This document shows, one piece after another, positions 40,704 to 49,314 of a DNA stretch of 64,000 bases. The DNA lies in contig NZ_LT963352.1 of NCBI RefSeq assembly GCF_900236475.1, positions 7,117,001-7,181,000 of the forward strand, read 5' to 3'. Each line of letters opens with the position of its first letter. The first letter of the stretch is position 1. A model generated the notes under the pieces. That model was not told the DNA's origin, searched no databases, and worked only from the letters and a program-made list of their open reading frames with translations. The stretch comes from Streptomyces chartreusis NRRL 3882 (GTDB taxonomy: Bacteria; Actinomycetota; Actinomycetes; Streptomycetales; Streptomycetaceae). The translations under genes and the position numbers were made by a program.

Positions 40704-42570
40704 GCCGCGTTCCGCGTATCGCGCCGCTCCGGTGGAGTGGCGTGGGCCCGGGGAGGGCGTTGGTGCGGCCCCGGTGGGGCGGGGTGAGGGAGGGGCCGGC
40801 CCCGGCGCCGGCTCGGTGGTTCGGCGCGGGGGCGGCTATCGGCCTGAGACCGGCTCGAAAGTGCGGCGTGGGACTGAGCGTGGGGTTGAGACCGGCTCGA
40901 GAGTGCGGCGTGGGGCTGAGCATGGGGTTGAGGCGGGGTCGGTGGTTCGGCGTGGGGGTGGTCTCGGGGCTGCGGCGGGGTCGGTGGATCGGCTTGGAGC
41001 TGGTCTTTGGGCTGAGCCGGGGTCGGTGGATCGGCGTGGAGCTGGTCTTTGGGCTGAGCCGGGCCCGGTGTTTCGGCGTGGGGATGGTCCCGGGGCCGAG
41101 GCGGGGTCGGTGTTTCGGCGTGGAGGTGGTCTCGGGGCTGAGGCGGGGCCGACGGCTCGGCGTGGAGCTGGTCCCGGGGCTGAGGCGGGCCCGGTGGATC
41201 GGCGTGGGGCAGGCTCCGGTTCCGCTGCCGTGCCGGCGGGGCGGCGTGGCGGTCGGGCAGGCTCCGGCGGGGTTCCGGCGGGGCGGCGTGGGGTCGTGGT
41301 GGCTCCCGATGCTGAGGCGGGGCTGCGGCGGGGGGCCGGGCCCGGGCCCGGTGCTGCTCGCGTGACGCGGCGAGGGCCGGGGTACGGGGGCGGCACCGGC
41401 CCGGTGGTCCGGCGTGAGGCCGGAACCGGTGCCGCCGCTGTTCCGGCGGGGCGGCGCAGGGCGGGTTCCGGGTACGCCGCTGTTCCGGCGGGGCGGCGCA
41501 GGGCGGGTTCCGGGTACGCCGCTGTTCCGGCGGGGCGGCGCAGGGCGGGTTCCGGGTACGCCGCTGTTCCGGTGGCGCGGCGCCGGCGTCCCCGCAAGCC
41601 CTGGTACCGGACGCGCGCCTACCGCCTGACGCGGACGATCGTGGTGACCGTCTTCCTGCTCGTGTGTGGTGTCTGCGTGGACCGGGGTGGAGAACCCGAC
41701 AGGGCGGCCACGGCCCTCCCGCCGGGCTCCGCGGGGGCTGCCGCTGCCGTGCCGGGCGACCCGGGTGCCGCCACCGCCGCCGCGCCGGACGGGTCGGACG
41801 ACGCCCCGGCCGCCCCACCCCGCCCCTCCCGGGAACCCGGCCCCCAGACCGGCACGTCCCGGGCACCGGCGTCCCGTACGGCCGCGACCCCCGCCCCCGG
41901 ACCCGATGCCGCCGGGTCCCGCACCGCCCGGCCCCGGGGGCTCGGATCCCCCACGCCCGCGCCCTCCACCGGCGCCCAGGGTGCACGGCACCAGCGGCCG
42001 CCCGCCGACGTCCCCGGGGCACGGCACCAGAGGCCCGCCCCCGACGCCGACCCGAACCGCACCGCCACCCCCACCGCACGACCGTCCCGCCCCCCGGTAT
42101 CACCCCGCCCGCTGCCCCCCTCCCGGGCCACCCGCCTGCTCATCCCCTACCTCAGCGTCGACGCCCCGGTCATGGGCCTGGGCCTCGACCGGGACGGCCG
42201 CCTCACCGCGCCCCCGGAGGACGACCCCAAGCTAGTCGGCTGGTACAAGCACGGCGCCTCGCCCGGCGAGCAGGGCACCGCCGTGGCCGTCGGGCATCTG
42301 GACACGGACACCGGTCCCGCCGTCTTCGCCGGGCTGACACAGCTGAAACCCGGCCTCGTCGTCAAGGCCCGCCGCGCCGACGGGCGGATCGCCGTCTACA
42401 CCGTGGACAAGATCAAGTCGTACGAGAAGGCGCACTTCCCCAGCAAGGAGGTGTACGGCGCCCGAAGCCGCCCCGAGCTGCGCCTGATCACCTGCGGCGG
42501 CAACTACGACCGCAGGAAGGGCTACTCCGGGAACGTCGTGGTCTTCGCCCACCTCACCGGCGTCCGCTGA
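40690..42570 (+). CDS. Class F-like sortase with 20-copy N-terminal repeat region
   Basis: A 626-aa protein, about three times the length of usual class F sortases. Residues 13-292 are 20 tandem 14-residue repeats centred on RRG. A basic segment (VARRRRPRKPWYRTRAYRL) precedes one membrane helix (about 317-330). A Pro/Ala/Thr/Arg spacer (331-475) leads to the sortase barrel from LLIPYLSVDAPV. His536 (AVGHLDTD) and Cys602 (LITCGG) are the catalytic pair; the Arg usual about 11 residues after Cys is Ser here (GYSGN), with Arg608/609 as possible substitutes. The repeats would lie in the cytoplasm. The ATG overlaps the upstream gene. A downstream start near 41571 would give an ordinary sortase and cannot be excluded. 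Confidence 0.75.
   Translation: MARRRPRSAYRAAPVEWRGPGEGVGAAPVGRGEGGAGPGAGSVVRRGGGYRPETGSKVRRGTERGVETGSRVRRGAEHGVEAGSVVRRGGGLGAAAGSVDRLGAGLWAEPGSVDRRGAGLWAEPGPVFRRGDGPGAEAGSVFRRGGGLGAEAGPTARRGAGPGAEAGPVDRRGAGSGSAAVPAGRRGGRAGSGGVPAGRRGVVVAPDAEAGLRRGAGPGPGAARVTRRGPGYGGGTGPVVRREAGTGAAAVPAGRRRAGSGYAAVPAGRRRAGSGYAAVPAGRRRAGSGYAAVPVARRRRPRKPWYRTRAYRLTRTIVVTVFLLVCGVCVDRGGEPDRAATALPPGSAGAAAAVPGDPGAATAAAPDGSDDAPAAPPRPSREPGPQTGTSRAPASRTAATPAPGPDAAGSRTARPRGLGSPTPAPSTGAQGARHQRPPADVPGARHQRPAPDADPNRTATPTARPSRPPVSPRPLPPSRATRLLIPYLSVDAPVMGLGLDRDGRLTAPPEDDPKLVGWYKHGASPGEQGTAVAVGHLDTDTGPAVFAGLTQLKPGLVVKARRADGRIAVYTVDKIKSYEKAHFPSKEVYGARSRPELRLITCGGNYDRRKGYSGNVVVFAHLTGVR
40726..41565 (+). repeat. 42-bp tandem repeat array, 20 units
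   Basis: Exactly 20 units of 42 bp in one frame. Units 18-20 (41440-41565) are near identical; the others have diverged but keep RRG (or a close variant) at positions 5-7 and a G-x-G-A-E-A-like end. There are no indels and no stop codons across 840 bp. Third-position GC is visibly lower than in neighbouring genes. Confidence 0.85.
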
Positions 42571-42736
42571 CCTAGGGCACCTTCTCACCAGGTGGACGGA
42601 AGGCCCGGATCCCGCCCGGTGTCTTCCCCAGGCCGCGCACATTCCGTTAACTTCCGTGACCCACAGCCCCGTACGACCCGCACGGGGCTTCCGACCGCGG
42701 AGCACCAGCGCCCTGATGACCCCTCGGGGGCACCTC

Positions 42737-44077
42737 ATGACACGCGCCATCTCCCTGCACGACGTGAGCAAGGCCTACACGCGGGGCGCCCGCGTCGTGG
42801 ACCGGCTGTCGCTGGACATCACGCCGGGCGAATTCCTCGTGCTGCTCGGCCCGTCCGGCTGCGGCAAGTCGACCGTGCTCCGGATGATCGCCGGACTGGA
42901 GGAGATCGACGAGGGCGAGCTGCTGCTCGACGGCGAGTACGCCAACGACCTGCCGCCGTCCGGGCGGGACATGGCGATGGTCTTCCAGAACTTCGCCCTC
43001 TACCCGAACATGACCAGCCGCGCCAACATCGGCTTCCCGCTGCGCATCGAGGCCCCGGGCACGGACCCCACCCCGCGCGTGGACGCCACCGCCCGGATGC
43101 TGGGCATCGAGGACCTACTCGACCGCCTGCCCGGCCAGCTCTCCGGCGGTGAACGCCAGCGGGTCGCCATGGGCCGGGCCATCGCCCGCCACCCCTCCGC
43201 CTTCCTGATGGACGAGCCGCTGTCCAACCTCGACGCCAAGCTCCGCACCCATCTGCGCGCCGAGATCTCCCAGCTGACCAAGGAGCTGGGTGTCACCACC
43301 ATCTACGTCACCCACGACCAGGCCGAGGCCATGTCGCTCGGCGACCGGGTCGCCGTGCTGCGCGGCGGCGTGCTCCAGCAGGTCGACAGCCCGCGTGTCG
43401 TCTACGCGCTGCCCAGCAACGTCTTCGTCGCCGCCTTCATCGGCACCCCGCGCATCAACCTGCTGCGCGGTCTGGTGCGCGCCCCGCTGGACGGCGCGAT
43501 GACCATCAGCCTGGGCAAGCAGTTCCTGCGCCTGCCCGAGCCGCTCTCCCTGGACCACCAGTTGCTGCGCGTCCAGCAGGGCCGCGAGGTCATCGTGGGC
43601 CTGCGCTCGGAGGCCGTCCGGATCGCCAAGCACTCCGCGGCCCGCCCCGGCGAGGTGCCGATCACCGGCCTGGTCGAGCACGTGGAGTTCCAGGGGCACG
43701 AGATCCTCGTCCACTTCAACACCGGCTCCCGCCCCGCCGTCGTCCCCGAACTGGAGGCCCCGCGCCCCCGCCCCGGCCGCCCCGCCCGGCGCCGCCGCCG
43801 TGAGGCCTCGGTCCTCACCCGGCTGCGGGAGCGGACCGGAGCCGGACGGTCGGGCCCCGTCGTGGCCCTGGACGACCCCCGGGACGCCGGAGCCCGCCCT
43901 CCGGCCGCCGAACCCCGCCTGCCCGGCGACCTCATCGTGCGCACCACCCCGGACCTGGCCCTGCGCCACGGCATGCAGGTGCCGCTCCTCGTCGACCTCG
44001 CCCACCTCTTCGTCTTCGACCAGCACGGCGACCGAATCTGCCCGCACCCGGCGCACCTGCCCGACCTGGGGGAGTGA
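42737..44077 (+). CDS. ABC transporter ATPase, MsiK/UgpC-like
   Basis: A 446-aa sugar-type importer ATPase. Walker A GPSGCGKST, signature LSGGERQR, Walker B LMDEPLSNLDAKLR and the His switch VTHDQAEAM are intact. The TOBE/regulatory domain follows, interrupted by a Pro/Arg-rich insertion of about 60 residues (near 335-395). ATG 42737 follows a GGGGG stretch. No permease or binding protein is adjacent, so like MsiK it may serve several transporters at other loci. Confidence 0.85.
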   Translation: MTRAISLHDVSKAYTRGARVVDRLSLDITPGEFLVLLGPSGCGKSTVLRMIAGLEEIDEGELLLDGEYANDLPPSGRDMAMVFQNFALYPNMTSRANIGFPLRIEAPGTDPTPRVDATARMLGIEDLLDRLPGQLSGGERQRVAMGRAIARHPSAFLMDEPLSNLDAKLRTHLRAEISQLTKELGVTTIYVTHDQAEAMSLGDRVAVLRGGVLQQVDSPRVVYALPSNVFVAAFIGTPRINLLRGLVRAPLDGAMTISLGKQFLRLPEPLSLDHQLLRVQQGREVIVGLRSEAVRIAKHSAARPGEVPITGLVEHVEFQGHEILVHFNTGSRPAVVPELEAPRPRPGRPARRRRREASVLTRLRERTGAGRSGPVVALDDPRDAGARPPAAEPRLPGDLIVRTTPDLALRHGMQVPLLVDLAHLFVFDQHGDRICPHPAHLPDLGE

Positions 44078-44148
44078 GGAGCCGCACACCCGGGCGGGGC
44101 CCCGGCCGTGCTGTGATGACCCGGGACCCCGGGACGTCTGGCGCCGGA

Positions 44149-44167
44149 AAACTATCGTCGCTAGTTT
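44149..44167. promoter_or_regulatory. TetR-type operator (AAACTAGC class), dehydrogenase operon
   Basis: AAACTATCGTCGCTAGTTT is a 19-bp imperfect palindrome (16 of 19 symmetric) 40 bases before the aldehyde dehydrogenase start. It shares the half-site AAACTAGC with the site at 50750-50768 beside a tetR gene. Confidence 0.65.
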
Positions 44168-44206
44168 ATGTTCCGGACGACGACGCCCCGCCCCGGAGGA
44201 AGCGCG

Positions 44207-45595
44207 ATGAAGGCATACGACGGCATGTACATCGGGGGCGCCTGGCGCCCCGCCGCCGGCCAGGACGTGATCGAGGTCGTGAACCCGGCCGACGAGCAGG
44301 TCATCGGCACGGTCCCGGCCGGCACCGCCGAGGACGTCGACGCCGCCGTACGGGCCGCCCGCGCCGCGCTCCCCGACTGGGCCACCACCCCGCCCGCCGA
44401 GCGCGCGGCGCGCCTCAGTGCCCTGCGGGACGTGCTCGTGGCCCGCGCGGACGAGATCGCCGAGACCGTCACCGCCGAACTCGGCGCACCCCTGAAGCTC
44501 TCCCAGACGGTCCACGCGGCCGTGCCGATCGCGGTCGCGGGCTCCTACGCCGAGCTGGCGGCGACGTACGCCTTCGAGGAGAAGACCGGCAACTCGGTCG
44601 TCCACCACGAGCCGGTCGGTGTCGTGGCCGCGATCACGCCCTGGAACTACCCCCTGCACCAGATCGTGGCCAAGGTCGCCCCGGCTCTCGCGGCGGGCTG
44701 CACGGTCGTCGTGAAGCCCGCCGAGGACACCCCGCTGGTCGCCCGCCTCTTCGCCGACGCCGTGCACGAGGCCGGGATCCCGGCGGGCGTCTTCAACCTG
44801 GTCACCGGCCTCGGCCCGGTCGCCGGCCAGGCCCTCGCCGAGCACCCGGGCGTCGACCTGGTCTCCTTCACCGGCTCCACCGCCGTCGGCCGGCGGATCG
44901 CCGCGATCGCCGCCGGGCAGGTCAAGAAGGTCGCCCTCGAACTCGGCGGCAAGTCCGCCAACGTCATCCTCCCGACCGCCGACCTCGCCAAGGCGGTCAA
45001 CGTCGGCGTCGCCAACGTCATGTCCAACTCCGGGCAGACGTGCAGCGCCTGGACCCGCATGCTGGTCCACCGCGACCAGTACGACGAGGCGGTGGAACTC
45101 GCCGCGACGGCCGCCGCCAAGTACGGCGAGCGCATCGGTCCGGTCGTCAACGCCAAGCAGCAGGCCCGGGTGCGCGGCTACATCGAGAGGGGCGTAGCGG
45201 AAGGCGCCCGGCTGGTCGCCGGCGGGCCCGAAGCCCCGCGCGAGAAGGGCTACTTCGTCAGTCCGACCGTCTTCGCCGACGTCACCGAGGGCATGACCAT
45301 CGCACAGGAGGAGATCTTCGGCCCGGTCCTGTCGATCCTGCGCTACGAGGACGAGGAGGAGGCCCTGCGGATCGCCAACGGCACGGTCTACGGCCTGGCC
45401 GGCGCCGTCTGGGCCGGGGACGAGGCCGAGGCGGTGGCCTTCGCACGCCGGATGGAGACCGGCCAGGTCGACATCAACGGCGGCCGCTTCAACCCCCTCG
45501 CCCCCTTCGGCGGCTACAAGCAGTCGGGCGTGGGCCGCGAACTCGGCGTGCACGGCCTGACCGAGTACCTCCAGACCAAGTCCCTCCAGTTCTAG
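44207..45595 (+). CDS. NAD(P)-dependent aldehyde dehydrogenase
   Basis: A 462-aa enzyme of the ALDH superfamily oxidising an aldehyde to an acid. Catalytic Cys279 is in NSGQTCS and Glu245 in ALELGGKS; the nucleotide-binding segment FTGSTAVGRR is typical, and EEIFGPVLSIL is present. ATG 44207 has GGAGGAAG upstream. It is followed by an alcohol dehydrogenase gene after 21 bases. Together they would convert an alcohol to an acid. Control by the TetR encoded near 50 kb is inferred from the shared operator. Confidence 0.93.
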   Translation: MKAYDGMYIGGAWRPAAGQDVIEVVNPADEQVIGTVPAGTAEDVDAAVRAARAALPDWATTPPAERAARLSALRDVLVARADEIAETVTAELGAPLKLSQTVHAAVPIAVAGSYAELAATYAFEEKTGNSVVHHEPVGVVAAITPWNYPLHQIVAKVAPALAAGCTVVVKPAEDTPLVARLFADAVHEAGIPAGVFNLVTGLGPVAGQALAEHPGVDLVSFTGSTAVGRRIAAIAAGQVKKVALELGGKSANVILPTADLAKAVNVGVANVMSNSGQTCSAWTRMLVHRDQYDEAVELAATAAAKYGERIGPVVNAKQQARVRGYIERGVAEGARLVAGGPEAPREKGYFVSPTVFADVTEGMTIAQEEIFGPVLSILRYEDEEEALRIANGTVYGLAGAVWAGDEAEAVAFARRMETGQVDINGGRFNPLAPFGGYKQSGVGRELGVHGLTEYLQTKSLQF

Positions 45596-45616
45596 CCCAG
45601 GGGAGTCCCGTCCGCC

Positions 45617-46699
45617 ATGGCTGTCCGCGCCGCCGTCCTGCCCGCCGTAGGTTCCCCGCTGGAGATCACCGGCATCGACCTGCCCGACCCCGGACCCGGC
45701 CAGGTCCGCGTCCGGCTCGCCGCAGCCGGCGTCTGCCACTCCGACCTGTCCCTGTCCAACGGCACCATGCGCGTGCCCGCACCCGCCGTCCTCGGCCACG
45801 AGGGCGCCGGTACGGTCGTCGCCGTCGGCGAGGGCGTCACCCACATCGCGCCCGGCGACGGGGTCGTCCTCAACTGGGCACCGTCCTGCGGCACCTGCCA
45901 CGCCTGCTCGCTCGGCGAGGTCTGGCTGTGCGCCGACGCCCTGAGCGGCGCCGCCGACGTCTACGCCCGCACCACCGAGGGGACCGACCTCCACCCCGGC
46001 CTGAACGTCGCCGCGTTCGCCGAGGAGACGGTGGTGTCCGCCTCCTGCGTCCTGCCCGTTCCGGACGGCGTCCCGCTCACCGACGCGGCCCTCCTCGGCT
46101 GCGCCGTCCTCACCGGCTACGGCGCCGTCCACCACTCGGCCCGGGTCCGCGAGGGCGAGACGGTCGCGGTGTTCGGCGCCGGGGGAGTGGGGCTCGCGGC
46201 GATCCAGGCGGCTCGGATCGCGGGTGCCTCGAAGATCGTCGCCGTGGACGTGTCCGCCGGGAAGGAGGAGCTGGCCCGGACGGCCGGGGCCACCGACTAC
46301 GTCCTGGCCTCCGAGACCACCGCCCGCGAGATCCGCGCCCGCACGGGCAGGCAGGGCGTCGATGTCGCCGTCGAGTGCGCCGGCCGCGCGGTCTCCATCC
46401 GCACGGCCTGGGACTCCACCCGCCGCGGCGGCCGCACCACGGTCGTCGGCATCGGCGGCAAGGACCAGCAGGTCACCTTCAACGCCCTGGAGATCTTCCA
46501 CTGGGGCCGCACCCTCTCCGGCTGCGTCTACGGCAACTCCAACCCCGCCGAGGACCTCCCGGTACTCGCCGAACACGTCCGGGCGGGCCGTCTGGACCTG
46601 ACCGCCCTGGTGACCGAGCGCATCGGTCTGGACGGCATCCCGGCGGCCTTCGAGAACATGCTGGCGGGCAAGGGCGGCCGGGCACTGGTCGTCTTCTAG
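45617..46699 (+). CDS. Zinc-dependent alcohol dehydrogenase (class III-like)
   Basis: A 360-aa medium-chain dehydrogenase. Catalytic zinc ligands lie in AGVCHSDLS and LGHEGAGTV; structural zinc ligands are the Cys of CGTCHACSLGEVWLC. The Rossmann motif is FGAGGVGLAA. The IAFHWGRTLSGCVYGN-like C-terminal part (IFHWGRTLSGCVYGNS) fits the actinobacterial AdhD group, some of which act on mycothiol or long-chain alcohols. ATG 45617 is within the same transcript as the aldehyde dehydrogenase. A hairpin terminator follows. Confidence 0.9.
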   Translation: MAVRAAVLPAVGSPLEITGIDLPDPGPGQVRVRLAAAGVCHSDLSLSNGTMRVPAPAVLGHEGAGTVVAVGEGVTHIAPGDGVVLNWAPSCGTCHACSLGEVWLCADALSGAADVYARTTEGTDLHPGLNVAAFAEETVVSASCVLPVPDGVPLTDAALLGCAVLTGYGAVHHSARVREGETVAVFGAGGVGLAAIQAARIAGASKIVAVDVSAGKEELARTAGATDYVLASETTAREIRARTGRQGVDVAVECAGRAVSIRTAWDSTRRGGRTTVVGIGGKDQQVTFNALEIFHWGRTLSGCVYGNSNPAEDLPVLAEHVRAGRLDLTALVTERIGLDGIPAAFENMLAGKGGRALVVF

Positions 46700-46715
46700 T
46701 CCGCTTCGTCCCGCA

Positions 46716-46740
46716 CCCCGGCCTCCGCGCGAGGCCGGGG
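46716..46740 (+). terminator. Terminator after dehydrogenase operon
   Basis: CCCCGGCCTC (46716-46725) pairs perfectly with GAGGCCGGGG (46731-46740) over a 5-base loop, 16 bases after the alcohol dehydrogenase stop. Confidence 0.8.
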
Positions 46741-46809
46741 CCTCAGCCGTGCCCGGAGCCGTAGTCGTTGGCGCCTACAGGCAAAAGTCCTGGTGTGCGA
46801 CCCGTTGAC

Positions 46810-46831
46810 GTACATACCGTCCGGTCAGTAC
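46810..46831. promoter_or_regulatory. TetR-type operator before MHS transporter
   Basis: GTAC-N2-ACCG-N2-CGGT-N2-GTAC forms a block palindrome. The inner 18-mer (46812-46829) is identical at 16 of 18 bases to the box at 61600-61617 before the SDR/FadD operon. Confidence 0.65.
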
Positions 46832-46892
46832 GTTCCCCGGACCATCGAGCCACCCCCCGTTCCGTCCCCGCACCCACCGGAGCGTGCACCGC

Positions 46893-48263
46893 ATGGACAC
46901 GGCCCCTTCCGCTCAGTCGCACACCGCCACCGCGCCCGCCGTGGGCAATCGCCGCCGCGTGGCCACCGCCGCGGCCCTCGCCTCGGCCGTCGAGTGGTAC
47001 GACTACTTCGTCTTCGGCATCGCCGCCGCCCTCGTCCTCGGCGACCTGTACTTCCCCGCCGGCAGCCCCAGCGCCGGCGTGCTGGCCTCCTTCGCCACGT
47101 TCGCCGTCGGCTTCCTCGCCCGCCCCCTCGGCGGCATCGTCGCCGGCCACCTCGGCGACAAGCGCGGCCGCAAGCCGATGCTGGTCCTCGCCCTCACGCT
47201 GATGGGCGTGGCCACCACCGGCATCGGCTTGCTGCCGACGTACGAGACGATCGGCGTCGCCGCCCCGATCCTGCTCGTCCTGCTCCGCGTCGCACAGGGC
47301 GTCGCCGTCGGCGCCCAGTGGGGCGGTGCGATGCTCCTGGCCACCGAGTACGCCCCGGAGGGCAAGCGCGGCGTCTACGGCAGTGTCGTCCAGCTCGGCG
47401 TCCCCATCGGCGTGGTGAGTGCCAACACGGTCTTCCTGGTCGCCGGCGCGCTCACCACCGACTCGGCGTTCGCGGCCTGGGGCTGGCGCGTGCCGTTCTT
47501 GGTCGGACTGCTCGTCCTCGCCCTCGCCTGGTACATCCACACCCGTGTCGAGGAGACCCCGGCGTTCCGGGAGGCCGAACGCGCCCTCGCGGAGCAGGAG
47601 AAGACCGAGCAGAGCTCGCCGCTGCGCACGATCCTGCGCGGCCACCTCGGCACGGTGCTCCTCGCCGGCGGCTCCTTCGCCGTGAACACCGCGACCTTCT
47701 ACATCCTCATCACCGGTGTCCTCGACTACACGACCCGCGAGCTGGACATGAGGAAGGGCCCGGTGCTCACGGTCTCGCTCTGCGTCAGCCTCACCCAGCT
47801 CGTGCTGATCCCGGCCGCCGCCGCGCTCTCCGACCGCATCGGCCGCATCCGGATCTACGCCTTCGGGGCGGCCGGCATCGCGCTGTGGGCCGTGCCGCTC
47901 TTCCTGCTGATCGACACCGGCTCGCTGCTCTGGCTCGCGGTCGGCACGTTCGTCGCCAGCTGCTTCCTGAGCATCATGTACGGCCCCCAGGCCGCCCTGT
48001 TCGCCGAGCTGTTCACGCCCGAGATGCGCTACACCGGCGCCTCCCTCGGCTACCAGATCGCGGCCGTCGCGGGCGGCGGCCTCGCCCCCTTCGTCATGGT
48101 GCTGCTGCTGGAGGCGACGGGCACCTCGATGGCGGTGTCGGGCTACATCATCGCGCTCTCGGTGATCGCGCTGGTCTCGATCAAGGTCCTCGCGGACCGG
48201 GCACGCGCGGCGGAAACCGAGGACGGGCCGGAGGCCGAGCCCCCGGCCACGTCAGCGGGCTGA
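46893..48263 (+). CDS. MHS-family MFS transporter (metabolite:H+ symporter)
   Basis: A 456-aa permease with 12 helices. SAVEWYDYFVFGIAAALVLG at the first helix and GHLGDKRGRKPML (loop 2-3) are the marks of the MHS family, which imports organic acids such as shikimate, alpha-ketoglutarate or aromatic acids. LLRVAQGVAVGAQWGGA is the conserved helix 4 motif. ATG 46893 follows GGAG. A TetR-type box lies 62 bases upstream. The 3' end overlaps the convergent DMT gene by 12 bases. Confidence 0.88.
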   Translation: MDTAPSAQSHTATAPAVGNRRRVATAAALASAVEWYDYFVFGIAAALVLGDLYFPAGSPSAGVLASFATFAVGFLARPLGGIVAGHLGDKRGRKPMLVLALTLMGVATTGIGLLPTYETIGVAAPILLVLLRVAQGVAVGAQWGGAMLLATEYAPEGKRGVYGSVVQLGVPIGVVSANTVFLVAGALTTDSAFAAWGWRVPFLVGLLVLALAWYIHTRVEETPAFREAERALAEQEKTEQSSPLRTILRGHLGTVLLAGGSFAVNTATFYILITGVLDYTTRELDMRKGPVLTVSLCVSLTQLVLIPAAAALSDRIGRIRIYAFGAAGIALWAVPLFLLIDTGSLLWLAVGTFVASCFLSIMYGPQAALFAELFTPEMRYTGASLGYQIAAVAGGGLAPFVMVLLLEATGTSMAVSGYIIALSVIALVSIKVLADRARAAETEDGPEAEPPATSAG

Positions 48264-49208
48264 GTCCGAGGCCCGCTCGGGCCGGGGCTGCGGAACCGCT
48301 CCCGCAGACCCGGCCCGGGCCCGCGACCGGGACACCGCGACACCCGCCAGGCACAGCACGCCGCCGACCAGGGTGAGCAGCCCCGGCACCTCGCCGAGGA
48401 ACAGCCAGGACATCAGGACGACCAGCGCGGGCGCCGCGTAGGTCGTCGCACCCATCCGGCTCGCGGTCGTCCGGGACAGGGCGTACGCCCACGTCGTGAA
48501 GGCCAGGGCGGTCGGAAAGACGCCCAGGTACACCATGTTGAGCGTCGCGGAGGCCGGCGCGTCGGCGGCCTCCTGGACGAGCTGCCCGGCGAACGGCAGA
48601 CAGACCACCGCGCCGGCCAGGCAGCCGAACGTCGTCACCTGCAACGGACTGGCCGTGCCCAGCGCCGGCTTCTGCGCGACGACACCACCGGCGTAGGTGA
48701 CCGCCGCCAGCAGGCACAGCACCACCCCGAGCACGGAGGAGCCGCCCTCACCGGACATCGAGAGACCCACGGTCACCGCACCGGCGAACGACACCGCCAT
48801 CCCCGCCAGCAGCCGCGGCGGCATCGGATCACCGAGCAACCGGGCACCCAGCAGCGCGATGAGGATCGGCCCGGTGTTCACGACCAGGGCGGCCGTACCC
48901 GCGTCGACCTGCTGCTCGCCCCAGTTGAGGGCGACCATGTAGACGCCGAACCACAGCAGCCCCGACACCGCGATCCCGCGCCAGGCCGACCGCGGCGGCC
49001 ACCCCTCCCGCCGCAGCAGGCAGATCACCCCCAGTGTCAGCGACCCGGCCAGCAGCCGCCCGAGCGCCAGCGCGCCCGGCGAGTACGCCTCCCCCGCACT
49101 GCGGATGGAGACGAAGGCGGACGCCCACAGTACGACGGTCACCGCGGCCGCACCGGCGGCCAGCAGCTCGGCCCGGCGGGCGGGACGGGGCGGGGTGTGG
49201 TTCATCAT
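48252..49208 (-). CDS. DMT superfamily transporter (EamA)
   Basis: A 318-aa permease with ten predicted helices in two EamA repeats: TVVLWASAFVSIRSAG near the start of the first and GVVLCLLAAVTYAGGVVAQK for the second. LNWGEQQVDAGTAALVVNTGPI is a family motif. Start ATG 49208 (MMNH). The substrate is probably an amino acid or metabolite exported from the cell. It is tail-to-tail with the MHS gene. Confidence 0.85.
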   Translation of the reverse strand: MMNHTPPRPARRAELLAAGAAAVTVVLWASAFVSIRSAGEAYSPGALALGRLLAGSLTLGVICLLRREGWPPRSAWRGIAVSGLLWFGVYMVALNWGEQQVDAGTAALVVNTGPILIALLGARLLGDPMPPRLLAGMAVSFAGAVTVGLSMSGEGGSSVLGVVLCLLAAVTYAGGVVAQKPALGTASPLQVTTFGCLAGAVVCLPFAGQLVQEAADAPASATLNMVYLGVFPTALAFTTWAYALSRTTASRMGATTYAAPALVVLMSWLFLGEVPGLLTLVGGVLCLAGVAVSRSRARAGSAGAVPQPRPERASDSAR

Positions 49209-49314
49209 GATCCCGAGGCTAGGAGGGGAGGGGGAACGGACGCTCGCGAATTTCGGACGGGGCGTTCGCGGACCACCGGACCGCGCGCCGGGGCCTGTCC
49301 GACGGGGCTTCGGG

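Noticed and set aside
40726..41565. 42-bp repeat array as a possible CRISPR
   Set aside because: Units are contiguous, without spacers, diverge gradually and keep one reading frame, so it is a coding tandem repeat.
40609..42027. 472-codon minus-strand frame through the sortase repeats
   Set aside because: It also stays open because the repeat period is a multiple of three, but it lacks a ribosome site and any domain, while the plus frame leads into an intact sortase.
43115..46576. 1153-codon open frame on the minus strand
   Set aside because: It is antisense to the ABC ATPase, aldehyde and alcohol dehydrogenase genes, which have clear motifs and starts; open antisense frames are common in GC-rich DNA.
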